From NCBI GenBank assembly GCA_963766175.1, contig CAVXZE010000031.1, forward strand, positions 1 to 64,000: a DNA stretch of 64,000 nucleotides, given 5' to 3'. This DNA is from CAVXZE01 sp963766175. GTDB lineage: Bacteria > Myxococcota_A > UBA9160 > UBA6930. Under the pieces are notes generated by a model. The model was not told the origin of the DNA. It ran no database searches and saw only the letters and a program-made list of their open reading frames with translations. Each line of letters starts with the position of its first letter. Position 1 is the stretch's first letter. The position numbers were made by a program, and so were the translations under genes. Below, piece by piece: positions 15,176 to 24,278 of the stretch.

Positions 15176-17166
15176 CGCGCCTCTCCGTCCGCGGGTACCC
15201 AGGCGACGATCGTCGTGCCCCGGCCGGGCGCGCTCTCGATGTCGAGCGTGCCGTTCGCCAGCCGCACCCGTTCGCGCATGCCCACCAGGCCGAGGCGTCT
15301 TCCCGCTCCCGGATTCTCCGGATCGAAGCCGACGCCGTCGTCACCGACGGCGAGGAGCAGCCCGCCGTCCATCTGCCGTAGCGCGACACTCGCGGAGCGC
15401 GCACTGGAGTGGCGGGCCAGGTTGTTGAGCGCCTCCTGCGCCACGCGAAACAGGCAGAGCGCCGCATCCCTCCCGACGCCGGCGGGAAGCGGGTCGAGCT
15501 CCACCGAGAGGACGATCTGGCCCTGGCGACCCCGCCGTTCGCATTCCGCCCGAAGCGCCTCGGCCAGGCCGAGCTCCTCCAGGACCGACGGGTGCAGGTG
15601 ATACGCCAGCGAGTGGATGTCCTCGCTGAGGCGTACGAGCTCCTCGCGAACCGACCGCATCGCCTGTGACTGGACTCCGTCCGGCGCGGCGAGCTCGGCA
15701 CGGCCGACTTCGATCGCCAGCACGGCGAGCCGCTGCGTCACGTCGTCGTGCAGCTCGCGCGCGAGCAGCGCGCGCTCCTCCTCGTGGGCTCGGATCAGGC
15801 GCCCGCTCAAGTCGCGCAGCTCGTCCTCGACTCGCTTACGCGCCGTGATGTCGCGGAGGACACCGAACGCGACGAGCGCGCGTCCGGTAGCGTCGCGTTT
15901 GGCGACGCCGGCGAGGTGCTGGATCCACACCAGCCCACGAGCTGGATTCAGGAAGCGATACTCGATGGAGAGCCGGGCCAGCCGCCCGTCGTGCAATTGC
16001 TCGCGCAGGTGCAACACGCGTTGGCGATCGTCATGATGCAGATGCTCCATCCAGAACTCCAGGGCCTGGAGGTCCCGTCCTCCTGGGTCGGGGAGACCGC
16101 AGATATCGCGAAACCGTTCGTCGACGAAGGCGATACCTTCGCCGAAGTCCACCTCGTAGAACGCGAGTCCGGCGAGCTCGGCCCCTGCCGCCAGGCGGGC
16201 CTCGCTCGCGTGCAACGCCTCTTCGGCATGCTTCCGCTCGGTGACGTCGATGGAGACGCCCATCAGGCGCTCCGGCTCTCCCACGGACGTGGACTGGGGC
16301 CGCCCACGGGAAGCGATCCACCGCACACGATCATCGCCTGGGACGATGATCCGGTACTCCATGTCGACGGGGCCTCCCTCGCGCGCGGACCGCTCGATGG
16401 CGCCCCGAACCAGATCCCAGTCTTCGGGATGAACCGAGGCCTCGAAACGCTCCATGCTGATGACCTCGTCGCGCGAATACCCGAAGATCGCCCGAGCCAT
16501 CTCCGTGGCCCAGAGGACGCCGGTGCCGTAGTCCAGAGTCCAGAGCCCCGCGTCGGCGGAGTCGGCGGCCAGGCTCAGACGCGCTTCACTCTCCCGCAGC
16601 TCCTCGTCGGCACGCTTGCGAGTCAGCGCGTTGGCGAACACCTGCGCGACCAGTTGCAGCCGCTTCACCAGCGCGTCCGGCCAGTCGCGCTCCACTCGCG
16701 TGGTATTGAAGCCCACGGCGCCAAAGGGAGACGCGCCTCCCACCGAGAGCGGGATGGTCAGGTTCGACTGGACCCCGAACAGGCGGAGGTTCTCACGGTC
16801 GAGGGCGGCCGCCTCCGGGAGATCCTCGAGCGAAGAAGCCGCAACGCTGCGGCCGGCCAGCATTTCCTGCTGGAGCCAGGGAAAGTGCTCCTGAGCGCTC
16901 ATCCCCCGCGTGGGAGACAGCAGATCCTCCCGGGAGCTGTAGAAGTGGGTGAGCGTCAAGGGATCTCGGACCGCATCCGTCCCCTCCCAGAGCGTCGAGA
17001 GATCGACGCCGAGAACCTCGCAGACGCGACGGTGCGCGTCTGCAATCCCCCGGTCCACCTCGCCGGGAGGCAGGTTGATGAAGCTCGACGAGAGGTCGGA
17101 GATCAGCATCTCGAACTCGAGACGGATCTCGGGACGGTCCGCAGAAGGGTGCGCGTGCTTCGCCAT
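15172..17166 (-). CDS. Cytoplasmic sensor histidine kinase (GAF-PAS-PAS-HisKA_3)
   Basis: 664 residues with no membrane segment. GAF domain about 25-185 (LTIPLSVGGASPFGAVGFNT), two PAS/PAC domains about 195-315 and 325-445 (each ending in a D(V/I)T-ARK or ERK linker), HisKA_3 dimerization helix with the phospho-His in LLARELHDDVTQRLAVL (about 465-480), and an HATPase domain from about 560 (VAQEALNNLARHS, GDDGVGFDP, GLVGMRERVRLANG). It senses a soluble signal, perhaps a bound small molecule or redox state, and passes phosphate to the NarL-type partner with which it overlaps by 4 bases. Confidence 0.92.
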   Translation of the reverse strand: MAKHAHPSADRPEIRLEFEMLISDLSSSFINLPPGEVDRGIADAHRRVCEVLGVDLSTLWEGTDAVRDPLTLTHFYSSREDLLSPTRGMSAQEHFPWLQQEMLAGRSVAASSLEDLPEAAALDRENLRLFGVQSNLTIPLSVGGASPFGAVGFNTTRVERDWPDALVKRLQLVAQVFANALTRKRADEELRESEARLSLAADSADAGLWTLDYGTGVLWATEMARAIFGYSRDEVISMERFEASVHPEDWDLVRGAIERSAREGGPVDMEYRIIVPGDDRVRWIASRGRPQSTSVGEPERLMGVSIDVTERKHAEEALHASEARLAAGAELAGLAFYEVDFGEGIAFVDERFRDICGLPDPGGRDLQALEFWMEHLHHDDRQRVLHLREQLHDGRLARLSIEYRFLNPARGLVWIQHLAGVAKRDATGRALVAFGVLRDITARKRVEDELRDLSGRLIRAHEEERALLARELHDDVTQRLAVLAIEVGRAELAAPDGVQSQAMRSVREELVRLSEDIHSLAYHLHPSVLEELGLAEALRAECERRGRQGQIVLSVELDPLPAGVGRDAALCLFRVAQEALNNLARHSSARSASVALRQMDGGLLLAVGDDGVGFDPENPGAGRRLGLVGMRERVRLANGTLDIESAPGRGTTIVAWVPADGEAR

Positions 17167-17376
17167 GAGCGTTCCGCGTAATCATAACCAAGATGAGCGA
17201 TTCTCATCCGTGGCCAGGTGGCAGGCCACTGTGCCGGTCAACAACGTCATCTCGGCCCGAAGCCATCTCCCAGCTGCGTCTCAGGGCATTCGAAACGCAG
17301 CAGGGTTGGGAGGTGATGGGATGAAGCTCGTCGCCAGGCGATCCGGCGCTCGTCGCTGGTCCGGCGAGGGTACGGA

Positions 17377-18288
17377 TCAGTCGGCTTCGCGCCAGCTCTC
17401 GTCGGGGGCGTACTCGCGGATCCCCGCGGCGAGCTTCGCGGATTCGGGGCCGAGGTCCTTCTGGTACACCGTGCCGTAGTGATTGACGAGGAACGTCATC
17501 ACCCCGGTGTGGCCGTACTCGGCGGGCCAGGCGACGGCAGCGAAGCCGGCAACGAGGTTTCCGTTGATCACGTAGTCGTAGGCACCCCCCGGTGCCGCGG
17601 CTCCCTGGCGGGTCAGGATACGGTAGTGGTAGCCGTAGTAGGGCGCCTCCCGGTCCGCCTGGCCGCGCGCCTCGAAGGCGGGTCCGAAGGGGCTCGGCTC
17701 CTCCCCCTCGCCGGCTTCCCAGTAGAGGCCGTCTCGCTTGCCCGGCGTGCTCAGGACGCGAGTCGCGAACTTTCGCACGCCGCTTCCGTCGCGGGGCTCC
17801 GAGGCATAGCGTTGCTGCGCGTCGACGTAGTCGCCCAGCACGGAGATCGCCATCAGCTCGTTCATTCCGACGATGCGATCGATGATCTCCTCGGCGCCGG
17901 CAGCGCCGTCGAATTGCCAACCGCGCTCCGAGCGCACGAGGGGCAACGGGAAAGGATAGGCCCGGAACCCGACCACGAGCGTCACCCGATCGGGTCCGTC
18001 CTCGCGGTAGACGAGGAGGTCGTCTGCGCCCTCGGCGAATCGCTGGCGGCGCTCACCGATGCCGGGGTCGTCCGAGTCGAGCACGAGCTCGGCATACTCG
18101 TCGTCGACGAGACGGCGAAGGGCGGCCTCGTCGTTGGCGCGAGACGCCTCGATCAGCGCCCGAGCAGCCTCCTGCGGCGTGGTGAACGCCTGCGCCTCCG
18201 CCCGCGCACCCCGAGCGGAGACCACCAGCGCTAGCAGCAGGAGCAGCGCGCCCGCGAGCCAGCGGGGGTCGGATCGCTTCGAACGCAT
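17377..18288 (-). CDS. DUF2950 family exported protein
   Basis: 303 residues from the ATG at 18288, preceded by AGAGGAG; a longer reading adds 16 poorly conserved residues. N-terminal signal segment (LAGALLLLLALVVSARGARA). The mature part holds the family core FTTPQEAARALIEASRANDE, the YGYHYRILTRQG stretch and the C-terminal GVMTFLVNHYGTVYQKDLG, all typical of DUF2950. Function unknown, envelope location expected. DUF2950 and DUF3300 genes often sit side by side, as here. The 210 bases between it and the kinase gene hold nothing I can identify. Confidence 0.85.
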   Translation of the reverse strand: MRSKRSDPRWLAGALLLLLALVVSARGARAEAQAFTTPQEAARALIEASRANDEAALRRLVDDEYAELVLDSDDPGIGERRQRFAEGADDLLVYREDGPDRVTLVVGFRAYPFPLPLVRSERGWQFDGAAGAEEIIDRIVGMNELMAISVLGDYVDAQQRYASEPRDGSGVRKFATRVLSTPGKRDGLYWEAGEGEEPSPFGPAFEARGQADREAPYYGYHYRILTRQGAAAPGGAYDYVINGNLVAGFAAVAWPAEYGHTGVMTFLVNHYGTVYQKDLGPESAKLAAGIREYAPDESWREAD

Positions 18289-18332
18289 GGGGCTCCTCTC
18301 TAGCGAGGCGAGGGCAGCGCGACCGGCGCGGG

Positions 18333-19793
18333 TCATCGGCGCCCACCCCCGCGGCCGCCGCCGCCGCGGCTGCGACCACCACCTCGGCTGGAGCCGCCGC
18401 CTCGGGAACCGCTGTAGCTCCCGCTTCGGCTCGCCTTTCCGCGCGAGCTGTACGAGCCGACGTCGCGCGACGAGCCGTAGCCGCTGTAGCTGCCGCTCCG
18501 CGCCGCGGATCCGCCGCCGGAGGGCCGGGTCGAGGGGCGCGCGCCGGCGCTGGTAGAGGGCCGGCTGCTCGTGCCACGGCCGGCCCCGGAACCCGCGGGC
18601 CCACCAGAAGGATACGTGCTGGGTCGGGTGCTCGATCCGCCGAGGCCTTTCGACGGAAGCGTGCTGGGGCGGCCCGCGCCAGCCGCGCCGGCGCCACCGG
18701 CGGGCCGCGCGGGTTGCGTCGACGGCCGATAGCCGGCGTCGCCCGGTCGAGCGCTCGGACGGGTCGAGGGAAGCTGCGTCGGACGGTTCGCGGCGCCCCC
18801 ACCGCTACCCGGCTTCCAGGCGCCGCCGCCACCGGGGCGATCGCTCGGCAGCTGCGATGGTCGCCCGGGGCGCGCGCCCTCGCCGCCGCCCGGCTTCCCG
18901 GGGCGCTGTCCCTCCCCACCGCCAGGCCTCTGCCCATCTCCCGGACGCTCGCCCTTTCCGCCCTCGAACTTGTTCTTGACACTGTTGTCGATGTTGATGT
19001 CGCCGCGGTCGATGTTGATGTCGCCGCGGTCGATGTCGTCCCAGTCGACGTCGTGCCAGATCTCGTTGTGCGCCCAGCCCATCGCCCAGGCGGTCGAGGC
19101 GCCGAAGAAGACGCCCGCAGTCACGGCCGCGCCCGCGCCATAGGGGTAGTAATACCAGGGGTAGGGCGTCGGGTAGTAGCTCACGACGGGCGCCGGCGCG
19201 GGCACCACCACGACCGTCGGGTTGTAGGTCGGGACGTAGACGATCTGGGGATCGGCGCTCTGGATCACGACCACGTCGTTCTCGGAGGTCACCGTCTGCT
19301 TGTCGTCGGAGACGAGGTTCCCGGCCGCCTCGGTCCGCCGGCGGAAGCGCTGGATCGCGTCCATCACCTCGCCCGGATCGGCCGCGACCCGCTCGCCCAG
19401 CTGGATCGTCCACTCGAGGTTGGAGGCCATCATGCGGACCACGTCCGGCGTGTTCAACAGGTTGCGCACGCTCTCGTGCCAGGCCGGGTCGGGCTGGAGG
19501 GTCTGGTCCTGGGCGAGCCGGTCGAGGAAGCGGTCTGCCTGGACGACGTCGAGGGGATACGTCGACGCCGGGAGCACGATCGCAAGGAGCCCGTCCGGGT
19601 AGAGCGCGATCGGCGCGACCAGGTCCTCGACAGAGGCGTCCGGCGCGACCGGGAGCGAAGCCGGGGCGGCCGCGGCCGGCAGCGGTGCCGCAGCGGGCAC
19701 CTGCGGCGTTCCCTCCTCGGTTGCGCACCCGAGCGCGGCGGCGACGGCCAGCGCGACCGCCCACCACCCCCTCGTCGTTCCGCCTCTTCTCAC
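18333..19793 (-). CDS. DUF3300 lipoprotein with long low-complexity tail
   Basis: 486 residues. Lipoprotein signal ending ALGC (Cys23). DUF3300 domain at about 55-250: VAPIALYPDGLLAIVLPAST, WTIQLGERVAADPGEVMDAI, IVYVPTYNPTVVVVP. Then a Gly/Trp-rich segment with a duplicated ninefold DRGDINIDRGDINID, and about 200 residues of Gly, Ser, Arg and Pro repeats (PSTRPS, RSGSYSG) ending in an Arg/Gly-rich tail. The tail is basic and probably disordered. Function unknown; surface or periplasmic location expected. The stop lies 44 bases from the start of the DUF2950 gene. Confidence 0.85.
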   Translation of the reverse strand: MRRGGTTRGWWAVALAVAAALGCATEEGTPQVPAAAPLPAAAAPASLPVAPDASVEDLVAPIALYPDGLLAIVLPASTYPLDVVQADRFLDRLAQDQTLQPDPAWHESVRNLLNTPDVVRMMASNLEWTIQLGERVAADPGEVMDAIQRFRRRTEAAGNLVSDDKQTVTSENDVVVIQSADPQIVYVPTYNPTVVVVPAPAPVVSYYPTPYPWYYYPYGAGAAVTAGVFFGASTAWAMGWAHNEIWHDVDWDDIDRGDINIDRGDINIDNSVKNKFEGGKGERPGDGQRPGGGEGQRPGKPGGGEGARPGRPSQLPSDRPGGGGAWKPGSGGGAANRPTQLPSTRPSARPGDAGYRPSTQPARPAGGAGAAGAGRPSTLPSKGLGGSSTRPSTYPSGGPAGSGAGRGTSSRPSTSAGARPSTRPSGGGSAARSGSYSGYGSSRDVGSYSSRGKASRSGSYSGSRGGGSSRGGGRSRGGGGRGGGRR

Positions 19794-19942
19794 GGCGTCC
19801 CCTTCGTCGATCCAGTGACTCTAGCGTCGCACCGGAGTGTCCGCCTCGGACCGGCCCAGAGCGGGCTCTGCACCAGGAGCACCTCGAGCAGGTTGGCCCG
19901 GAGCTCGAGGGCCCACTCGGTGCGGATCGCGGGTTACTCTCC

Positions 19943-19948
19943 TACGCT
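19943..19948 (+). promoter_or_regulatory. Candidate -10 box of the antiporter gene
   Basis: TACGCT ends 8 bases before the ATG, with no ribosome-binding sequence between, suggesting a leaderless or near-leaderless mRNA. No clear -35 was found. Confidence 0.3.
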
Positions 19949-19956
19949 TTCTCTCC

Positions 19957-21630
19957 ATGGAGATCGAGCTCAAAAGCCTTCTGATGGAGAATCCGATCCT
20001 GCTGACCTTCGTGGTCATCGGGCTCGGCTACCTGCTCGGCAAGCTGCGCATCGCCGGCGTGGACTTGGGCGCCACGGCGGGCGTCCTGTTGGTGGGCCTG
20101 GTGCTCGGCCACCTGGGCTTCCCGGACCGTCCCGAGGCCGCGACCTTCGGTTTCGCGCTCTTCATCTTCTCCGTCGGGGTCCAGGCGGGGCCGAGCTTCT
20201 TCGGCGCGCTGCGCGAGGACGGCAGGCGCTACGTCCTGCTCGCCCTGGTCGTGGCCGCGACGGCGGCGACCCTCGCCGTCGTGCTGTCGCGGGTGCTGGG
20301 TCTCGAGCACGGCCTCGGCGCGGGGCTCCTCGCCGGTGCGCTCACCAGCACCCCGACGCTCGCCGGCGCCCAGGACGCGGTGAGGACCGGGCTCGCGCGC
20401 CTGCCCGAGGGCATGGACGCCGCGCGCGCCACCACCAACGTGAGCGTCGGCTATGCGATCACCTACCTCTTCGGAACCGTCGGCCTGATTACCTGCGTGC
20501 GCTTCCTCCCCCGCGTCCTGGGGATCGACCTGCCGGCGGAGGCCCGCCGGATCGCCCAGGAGCGTGGGCTCGGAGTCCGCAGGCGAGTCGTCGGCTCGGC
20601 CGCGGCGCTGCCCATCGTCCGAGCCTACCGCGTGTCGGGGGAGGCCGTGGGCCAGACGATCGAGCAGCGCCGCATCGCGCTGGACCGCAAGCTGCTGCCG
20701 CTCCGCGTGCGCCGAGGGAGGGAGCTCCTCGATGCGGAGCCGTCCCTCGAGTTCGAGGAGGGCGACGTCGTCTCCGTGGTTGCGACCGTGGTCGAGCACC
20801 GGCAGGCCCGCGAGCAGCTGGGCGAGGAGATCCTCGACCCCGAGCTGATCGACTTTGCGATCGTCACCCGGGAGATCGTGGTCAGCCAGGCCGCCGCCAC
20901 CGGCAAGCCGCTCTCCGAGCTCGGGCTGCCCGAGGAATACGGTTGCCTCCCCGTGCGGCTCACCCGGGCCACGATCGATCTCGCCGTCGAGCCCGGTACC
21001 GTTCTGCAACGCGGGGATCAGCTCCAGGTGACGGGCGAGGAGTCCCGGGTGGAGAAGCTGGCCGAGGAGCTCGGCTACCTCGAGGGCGCGGTGGAGGACA
21101 CCGACCTCCTGACCTTCGCCTTCGGGATGGTGGCCGGCATCCTGCTCGGGCTGGTCGTGGTGAAGCTCGGGGGAATTTCGATCGGTCTCGGCACCGCGGG
21201 GGGACTCCTGCTGGTCGGCATCCTGGTCGGCTTCCTCGGCTCCGTCAATCCGACCTTCGGGCTGATGCCGGCACCCACGCGCTCCTTCCTGATGGACTTC
21301 GGTCTCGTCTTGTTCATGGCAGAGGTGGGTCTCAAGGCGGGCGCGGGCGTGGTCGAGGCGCTGACCTCGGTCGGGCCCGCGATGATCGCGGCGGGCGTCC
21401 TGGTGACCCTGGTCCCGGTGGGCGTGGGCTTCGCCGTGGGCCGCTACGCCTTCGGAATGAACCCCGCACTCCTGCTCGGCTCGATCACGGGTGCCATGAC
21501 CAGCACACCATCGCTCAAAGTCCTGACCGAACTCTCCCGCAGCTCGGTGCCCGCCCTCGGCTACGCGGGGACCTACACCTTCGCGAACGTGCTCCTCACC
21601 TTCGCGGGCACCCTGCTGATGATGCTGTAG
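19957..21630 (+). CDS. AspT/YbjL-type antiporter with two TrkA_C domains
   Basis: 557 residues. Duplicated membrane half (each about 5 helices) flanking two cytoplasmic RCK/TrkA_C domains. Membrane signature ALFIFSVGVQAGPSFFGAL and GALTSTPTLAGA in the first half, LVLFMAEVGLKAGAGVVEAL and SITGAMTSTPSL in the second. TrkA_C parts at about 215-290 and 300-375 (LEFEEGDVVSVVA, LQRGDQLQVTGEE). This is the aspartate:alanine exchanger (AspT/YidE/YbjL) family; the actual substrate is not predictable. The start is the ATG at 19957; an in-frame ATG 120 bases upstream adds unrelated residues. Confidence 0.88.
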   Translation: MEIELKSLLMENPILLTFVVIGLGYLLGKLRIAGVDLGATAGVLLVGLVLGHLGFPDRPEAATFGFALFIFSVGVQAGPSFFGALREDGRRYVLLALVVAATAATLAVVLSRVLGLEHGLGAGLLAGALTSTPTLAGAQDAVRTGLARLPEGMDAARATTNVSVGYAITYLFGTVGLITCVRFLPRVLGIDLPAEARRIAQERGLGVRRRVVGSAAALPIVRAYRVSGEAVGQTIEQRRIALDRKLLPLRVRRGRELLDAEPSLEFEEGDVVSVVATVVEHRQAREQLGEEILDPELIDFAIVTREIVVSQAAATGKPLSELGLPEEYGCLPVRLTRATIDLAVEPGTVLQRGDQLQVTGEESRVEKLAEELGYLEGAVEDTDLLTFAFGMVAGILLGLVVVKLGGISIGLGTAGGLLLVGILVGFLGSVNPTFGLMPAPTRSFLMDFGLVLFMAEVGLKAGAGVVEALTSVGPAMIAAGVLVTLVPVGVGFAVGRYAFGMNPALLLGSITGAMTSTPSLKVLTELSRSSVPALGYAGTYTFANVLLTFAGTLLMML

Positions 21631-21656
21631 CGCCGCGGACCGGCTCGATCTCCCTC

Positions 21657-21689
21657 AGCTTGGCCCCGGGGCCTGCCCGGGGACAAGCT
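21657..21689 (+). terminator. Terminator-like hairpin after the antiporter gene
   Basis: Arms 21657-21670 and 21676-21689 pair at 13 of 14 positions around the loop gcctg. It starts 27 bases after the stop. No T run follows, so termination efficiency is uncertain. Confidence 0.5.
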
Positions 21690-21720
21690 ACGCTACGGTC
21701 GTAGAGCCAAGGATGCAGCA

Positions 21721-22812
21721 ATGAAAGTCGGCCTTCTCAAACTGAATTACATTCTTTTTGGCTTTTATACGGGGTACCTGTTTCTCTTCCTGGTGCCGGC
21801 GTATCTCGTCAAGGACCAGCTGCAGGAGACTCCCGCAGAGATTCTCCGCTCGAGCCACCAAACCCGGATCGAGCCAGCCCAGCAACAGGAGATTCGCCGG
21901 CTTCTCGCCGAGGGGTACGTCTACCTCTACATCGACATTGACAGCCTCAAACGATTCAACAGCGAAAGCGGTGAGAAGGTTCAGGCCTCTCTTTGGTTCA
22001 ATCAGATCGGCGACAAACATCTCGAGAGGATATTTCCAGCGGCCATTCCATCGAACAGCGACCTAGATCATAAGTACGAAGAAGAAGGACAACTGACAGA
22101 AGCACACGGCCTGCTCAGTCACTACAAGAAGATCACCGCAACCTATGATGTCGACGTGGATTACTCTCGATTTCCGCGTGAGATTCTCGATTTCAAGTTC
22201 GTCGTGGCGGGGGTCGAAAGCACCGAAACCATCCGTGGCTTCAAGCTTCTGCCTCCTGGGGTCGCATTCTTTCAGAGGTTCAAGATGCCTGGATGGGACT
22301 ACCTTGGGCACCATGCACGCTTCTACACCAGCAGCTTTCACGGTACCTATGGAAGCAAGGAGTTCCTGAAGACCTTCAATAACAGCGACGCCACTCCCTG
22401 GCCTCGAATGGATCTTCACATTCAGTTTCGGAAAGAGATATTCAGTGGCTTCGTCACCGTGATTCTGCCGACGCTGATCATCACGGTCGTCGCTCTCCTG
22501 GCAAACTACTTTCCGCACGGCTCCGAGTCGTTTACGGTCGGCCGCGCCTTTCCGCTCCTGGCCAGCTGCATGTTTTCGCTGATCGCGCTCAAGTTCGTAT
22601 TCAACGGAATGGTGCCGAATATCAGCTACTTCATCCGTTACGACCTGCTCTACTTCTACGCCCTGGTTGCTATTCTGACAGGTTTGCTCGCCAACCTCGT
22701 CGACACCATCGCCCTGGCCAACAATACGAGGCTCAGACACTTGACGAGCTATGTGGCATTCGCGATGACGTCGATCGGCATCGTCATCAATACGTATTTC
22801 TTCCTGTTCTGA
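21721..22812 (+). CDS. Pentameric ligand-gated ion channel-like protein
   Basis: 363 residues. N-terminal hydrophobic segment (9-30; signal or extra helix), a beta-rich extracellular domain to about 238, then four membrane helices: M1 about 242-264 with the conserved Pro250, M2 about 276-296, M3 about 304-332, M4 about 341-363. The FP at 151-152, the GW at 191-192, and Pro299 with SY and D308 in the M2-M3 linker fit the Cys-loop receptor fold; the Cys pair is missing, as in prokaryotic members. Ligand unknown. Base composition is clearly lower in GC than its neighbours (24 G/C in the first 60 bases), a sign of transfer. Not typical enough for certainty. Confidence 0.6.
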   Translation: MKVGLLKLNYILFGFYTGYLFLFLVPAYLVKDQLQETPAEILRSSHQTRIEPAQQQEIRRLLAEGYVYLYIDIDSLKRFNSESGEKVQASLWFNQIGDKHLERIFPAAIPSNSDLDHKYEEEGQLTEAHGLLSHYKKITATYDVDVDYSRFPREILDFKFVVAGVESTETIRGFKLLPPGVAFFQRFKMPGWDYLGHHARFYTSSFHGTYGSKEFLKTFNNSDATPWPRMDLHIQFRKEIFSGFVTVILPTLIITVVALLANYFPHGSESFTVGRAFPLLASCMFSLIALKFVFNGMVPNISYFIRYDLLYFYALVAILTGLLANLVDTIALANNTRLRHLTSYVAFAMTSIGIVINTYFFLF

Positions 22813-22915
22813 CGTTCCTCTGGCTGACCTGTCCCCCTTCCGCGTACGGATCACGGTGAGATGCGGTGATCAGTGCGGGTTTGGCGATGGCTCGAGAGCG
22901 TCTTCCAGCAGCCTG

Positions 22916-24214
22916 CTAAGCGTCAGGCTGCCAGTTGGGCTGGCCGGTGGTGGCCAGCACGGCGTTCCACAGATCGTCGTCGAGAGACATCCGCTTCTTC
23001 TGGGTGACCGCGATCGAGATGGGGACGTGGATGATGGACTGGTTCCACCATCCGATCATCACGTCCGTCTTTCCGGCCATGGCGGCGTGGACGGCGCTGC
23101 GAGCCATGCGGTCGGTCAGGGTCCGATCCCAGGCGGAGGCCGGGATGCTGCGGATGCTGTAGCTGGGATCGATGTACTTGAGGTTGATCTCGATGTCCCG
23201 CTCGGCGAAGTGGGTCTTGATCTGGTCGCGCAGGAAGATGCCGATATCCTCGTAGCGGACGTTTCCCGAGGCGTCGCGCGTCACCTTCTCCCGCTCGAAG
23301 AGGTGCTGGCCGGCGCCTTCGGCGACCACCACCAGGGCGTGGCCGCGCTTCAGGATGCGGCGCTCGAGGGAGCGGAGGAAGCCGTCCTCTCCCTCGAGGG
23401 GGAAGGGGACCTCGGGCACCAGGACGAAGTTGGCCTCCTGGTTGGCGAGTGCGGCGCCGGCCGCGATGAAGCCCGCATCCCGTCCCATCAGCTTCACCAG
23501 CCCGATCCCGTTGGGCGCTCCGACCGCCTCTACGTGGGCGCCGCGCAGCACCTCGTTGGCGACTCCGAGAGCGGTCTGGTAGCCGAAGCTCATCCAGACA
23601 TAGGGCACGTCGTTGTCGATCGTCTTGGGGATTCCGACCACCGACTTGGTGAGCCCTCTCCTCTCGATCTCCTTCTGGATCGCGTGTGCGCCGTGCTGGG
23701 TGCCGTCGCCCCCGATGCAGAAGAGGATGTCGATCTCCTGCTCATCCAGGAAGTCCACCATGATCGAGGGATCCTGGGCGCCCCGGGAGCTCCCGAGCAC
23801 GGTTCCGCCCAGGTGGTGGATGTCGTGGACGAAGCGGTGGGTCAGTGTGATGGGATCGAAGCCCGAGTCGGGGTTCAGCCCGGCGTAGCCGTGGCGGATC
23901 CCGAGGATGCGTCGGACGCCGTAGTTGTGGGTGAGCTCGAGGAATCCCGAGCGGATCACGTTGTTGAGTCCCGGCGAGAGCCCGCCGCAGGTGACGAAGG
24001 CGGCGGTGGTTCCCTCCGGATCGAAGAAGATCTTCTCACGCGCGCCGCCCTTCTCGAAGGAGAGGGGCTCCGCCTCGGACGGATCACCGCCGACCTCGTT
24101 CTCGAAGCGCACGCGGACCGCCTCGTCCAGGAAGGTCCGCCCCTTGGCTTTGAGGGGAGACTCGATCTTGCAGGGGCCCAGAGTCGGGACGATCAGGTCG
24201 CGCTGGGTGGGCAT
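22916..24214 (-). CDS. pfkA: 6-phosphofructokinase (plant/TP0108-like group)
   Basis: 432 residues. Phosphorylates fructose 6-phosphate in glycolysis. Motifs: FVTCGGLSPGLNNVIR (nucleotide loop, about 72-87), CIGGDGTQHGA (about 165-175), GIPKTIDNDVPY with catalytic Asp (about 194-205), MGRDAGFIA (about 243-251). The GGDGT loop points to ATP as donor, while the Lys in PKTIDND is also found in PPi-dependent enzymes; this pairing is typical of the plant-like PFK group, so donor choice is likely but not certain. Its last 30 coding bases recur as a relic at 3742-3771. Divergent from the sugar-phosphate gene at 24279. Confidence 0.88.
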   Translation of the reverse strand: MPTQRDLIVPTLGPCKIESPLKAKGRTFLDEAVRVRFENEVGGDPSEAEPLSFEKGGAREKIFFDPEGTTAAFVTCGGLSPGLNNVIRSGFLELTHNYGVRRILGIRHGYAGLNPDSGFDPITLTHRFVHDIHHLGGTVLGSSRGAQDPSIMVDFLDEQEIDILFCIGGDGTQHGAHAIQKEIERRGLTKSVVGIPKTIDNDVPYVWMSFGYQTALGVANEVLRGAHVEAVGAPNGIGLVKLMGRDAGFIAAGAALANQEANFVLVPEVPFPLEGEDGFLRSLERRILKRGHALVVVAEGAGQHLFEREKVTRDASGNVRYEDIGIFLRDQIKTHFAERDIEINLKYIDPSYSIRSIPASAWDRTLTDRMARSAVHAAMAGKTDVMIGWWNQSIIHVPISIAVTQKKRMSLDDDLWNAVLATTGQPNWQPDA

Positions 24215-24264
24215 GGTACGGCTCCTGGGTCGGCGGTTTCGATTGTCAGCAACTGGCCATGGTG

Positions 24265-24270
24265 TACTTT
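24265..24270 (+). promoter_or_regulatory. Candidate -10 box of the phosphoglucomutase-like gene
   Basis: TACTTT ends 8 bases before the ATG at 24279 with no ribosome-binding sequence between, fitting the leaderless pattern of other genes in this window. Confidence 0.3.
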
Positions 24271-24278
24271 ACTCCATC

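Noticed and set aside
18959..19040. Tandem repeat as a CRISPR-like array
   Set aside because: Only two 21-base units, inside the DUF3300 coding frame (DRGDINI).
18714..21704. 996-codon open frame on the plus strand
   Set aside because: It runs antisense to DUF3300 and out of frame with the antiporter; the product is Arg/Gly/Pro-rich with no motif. A by-product of high GC.
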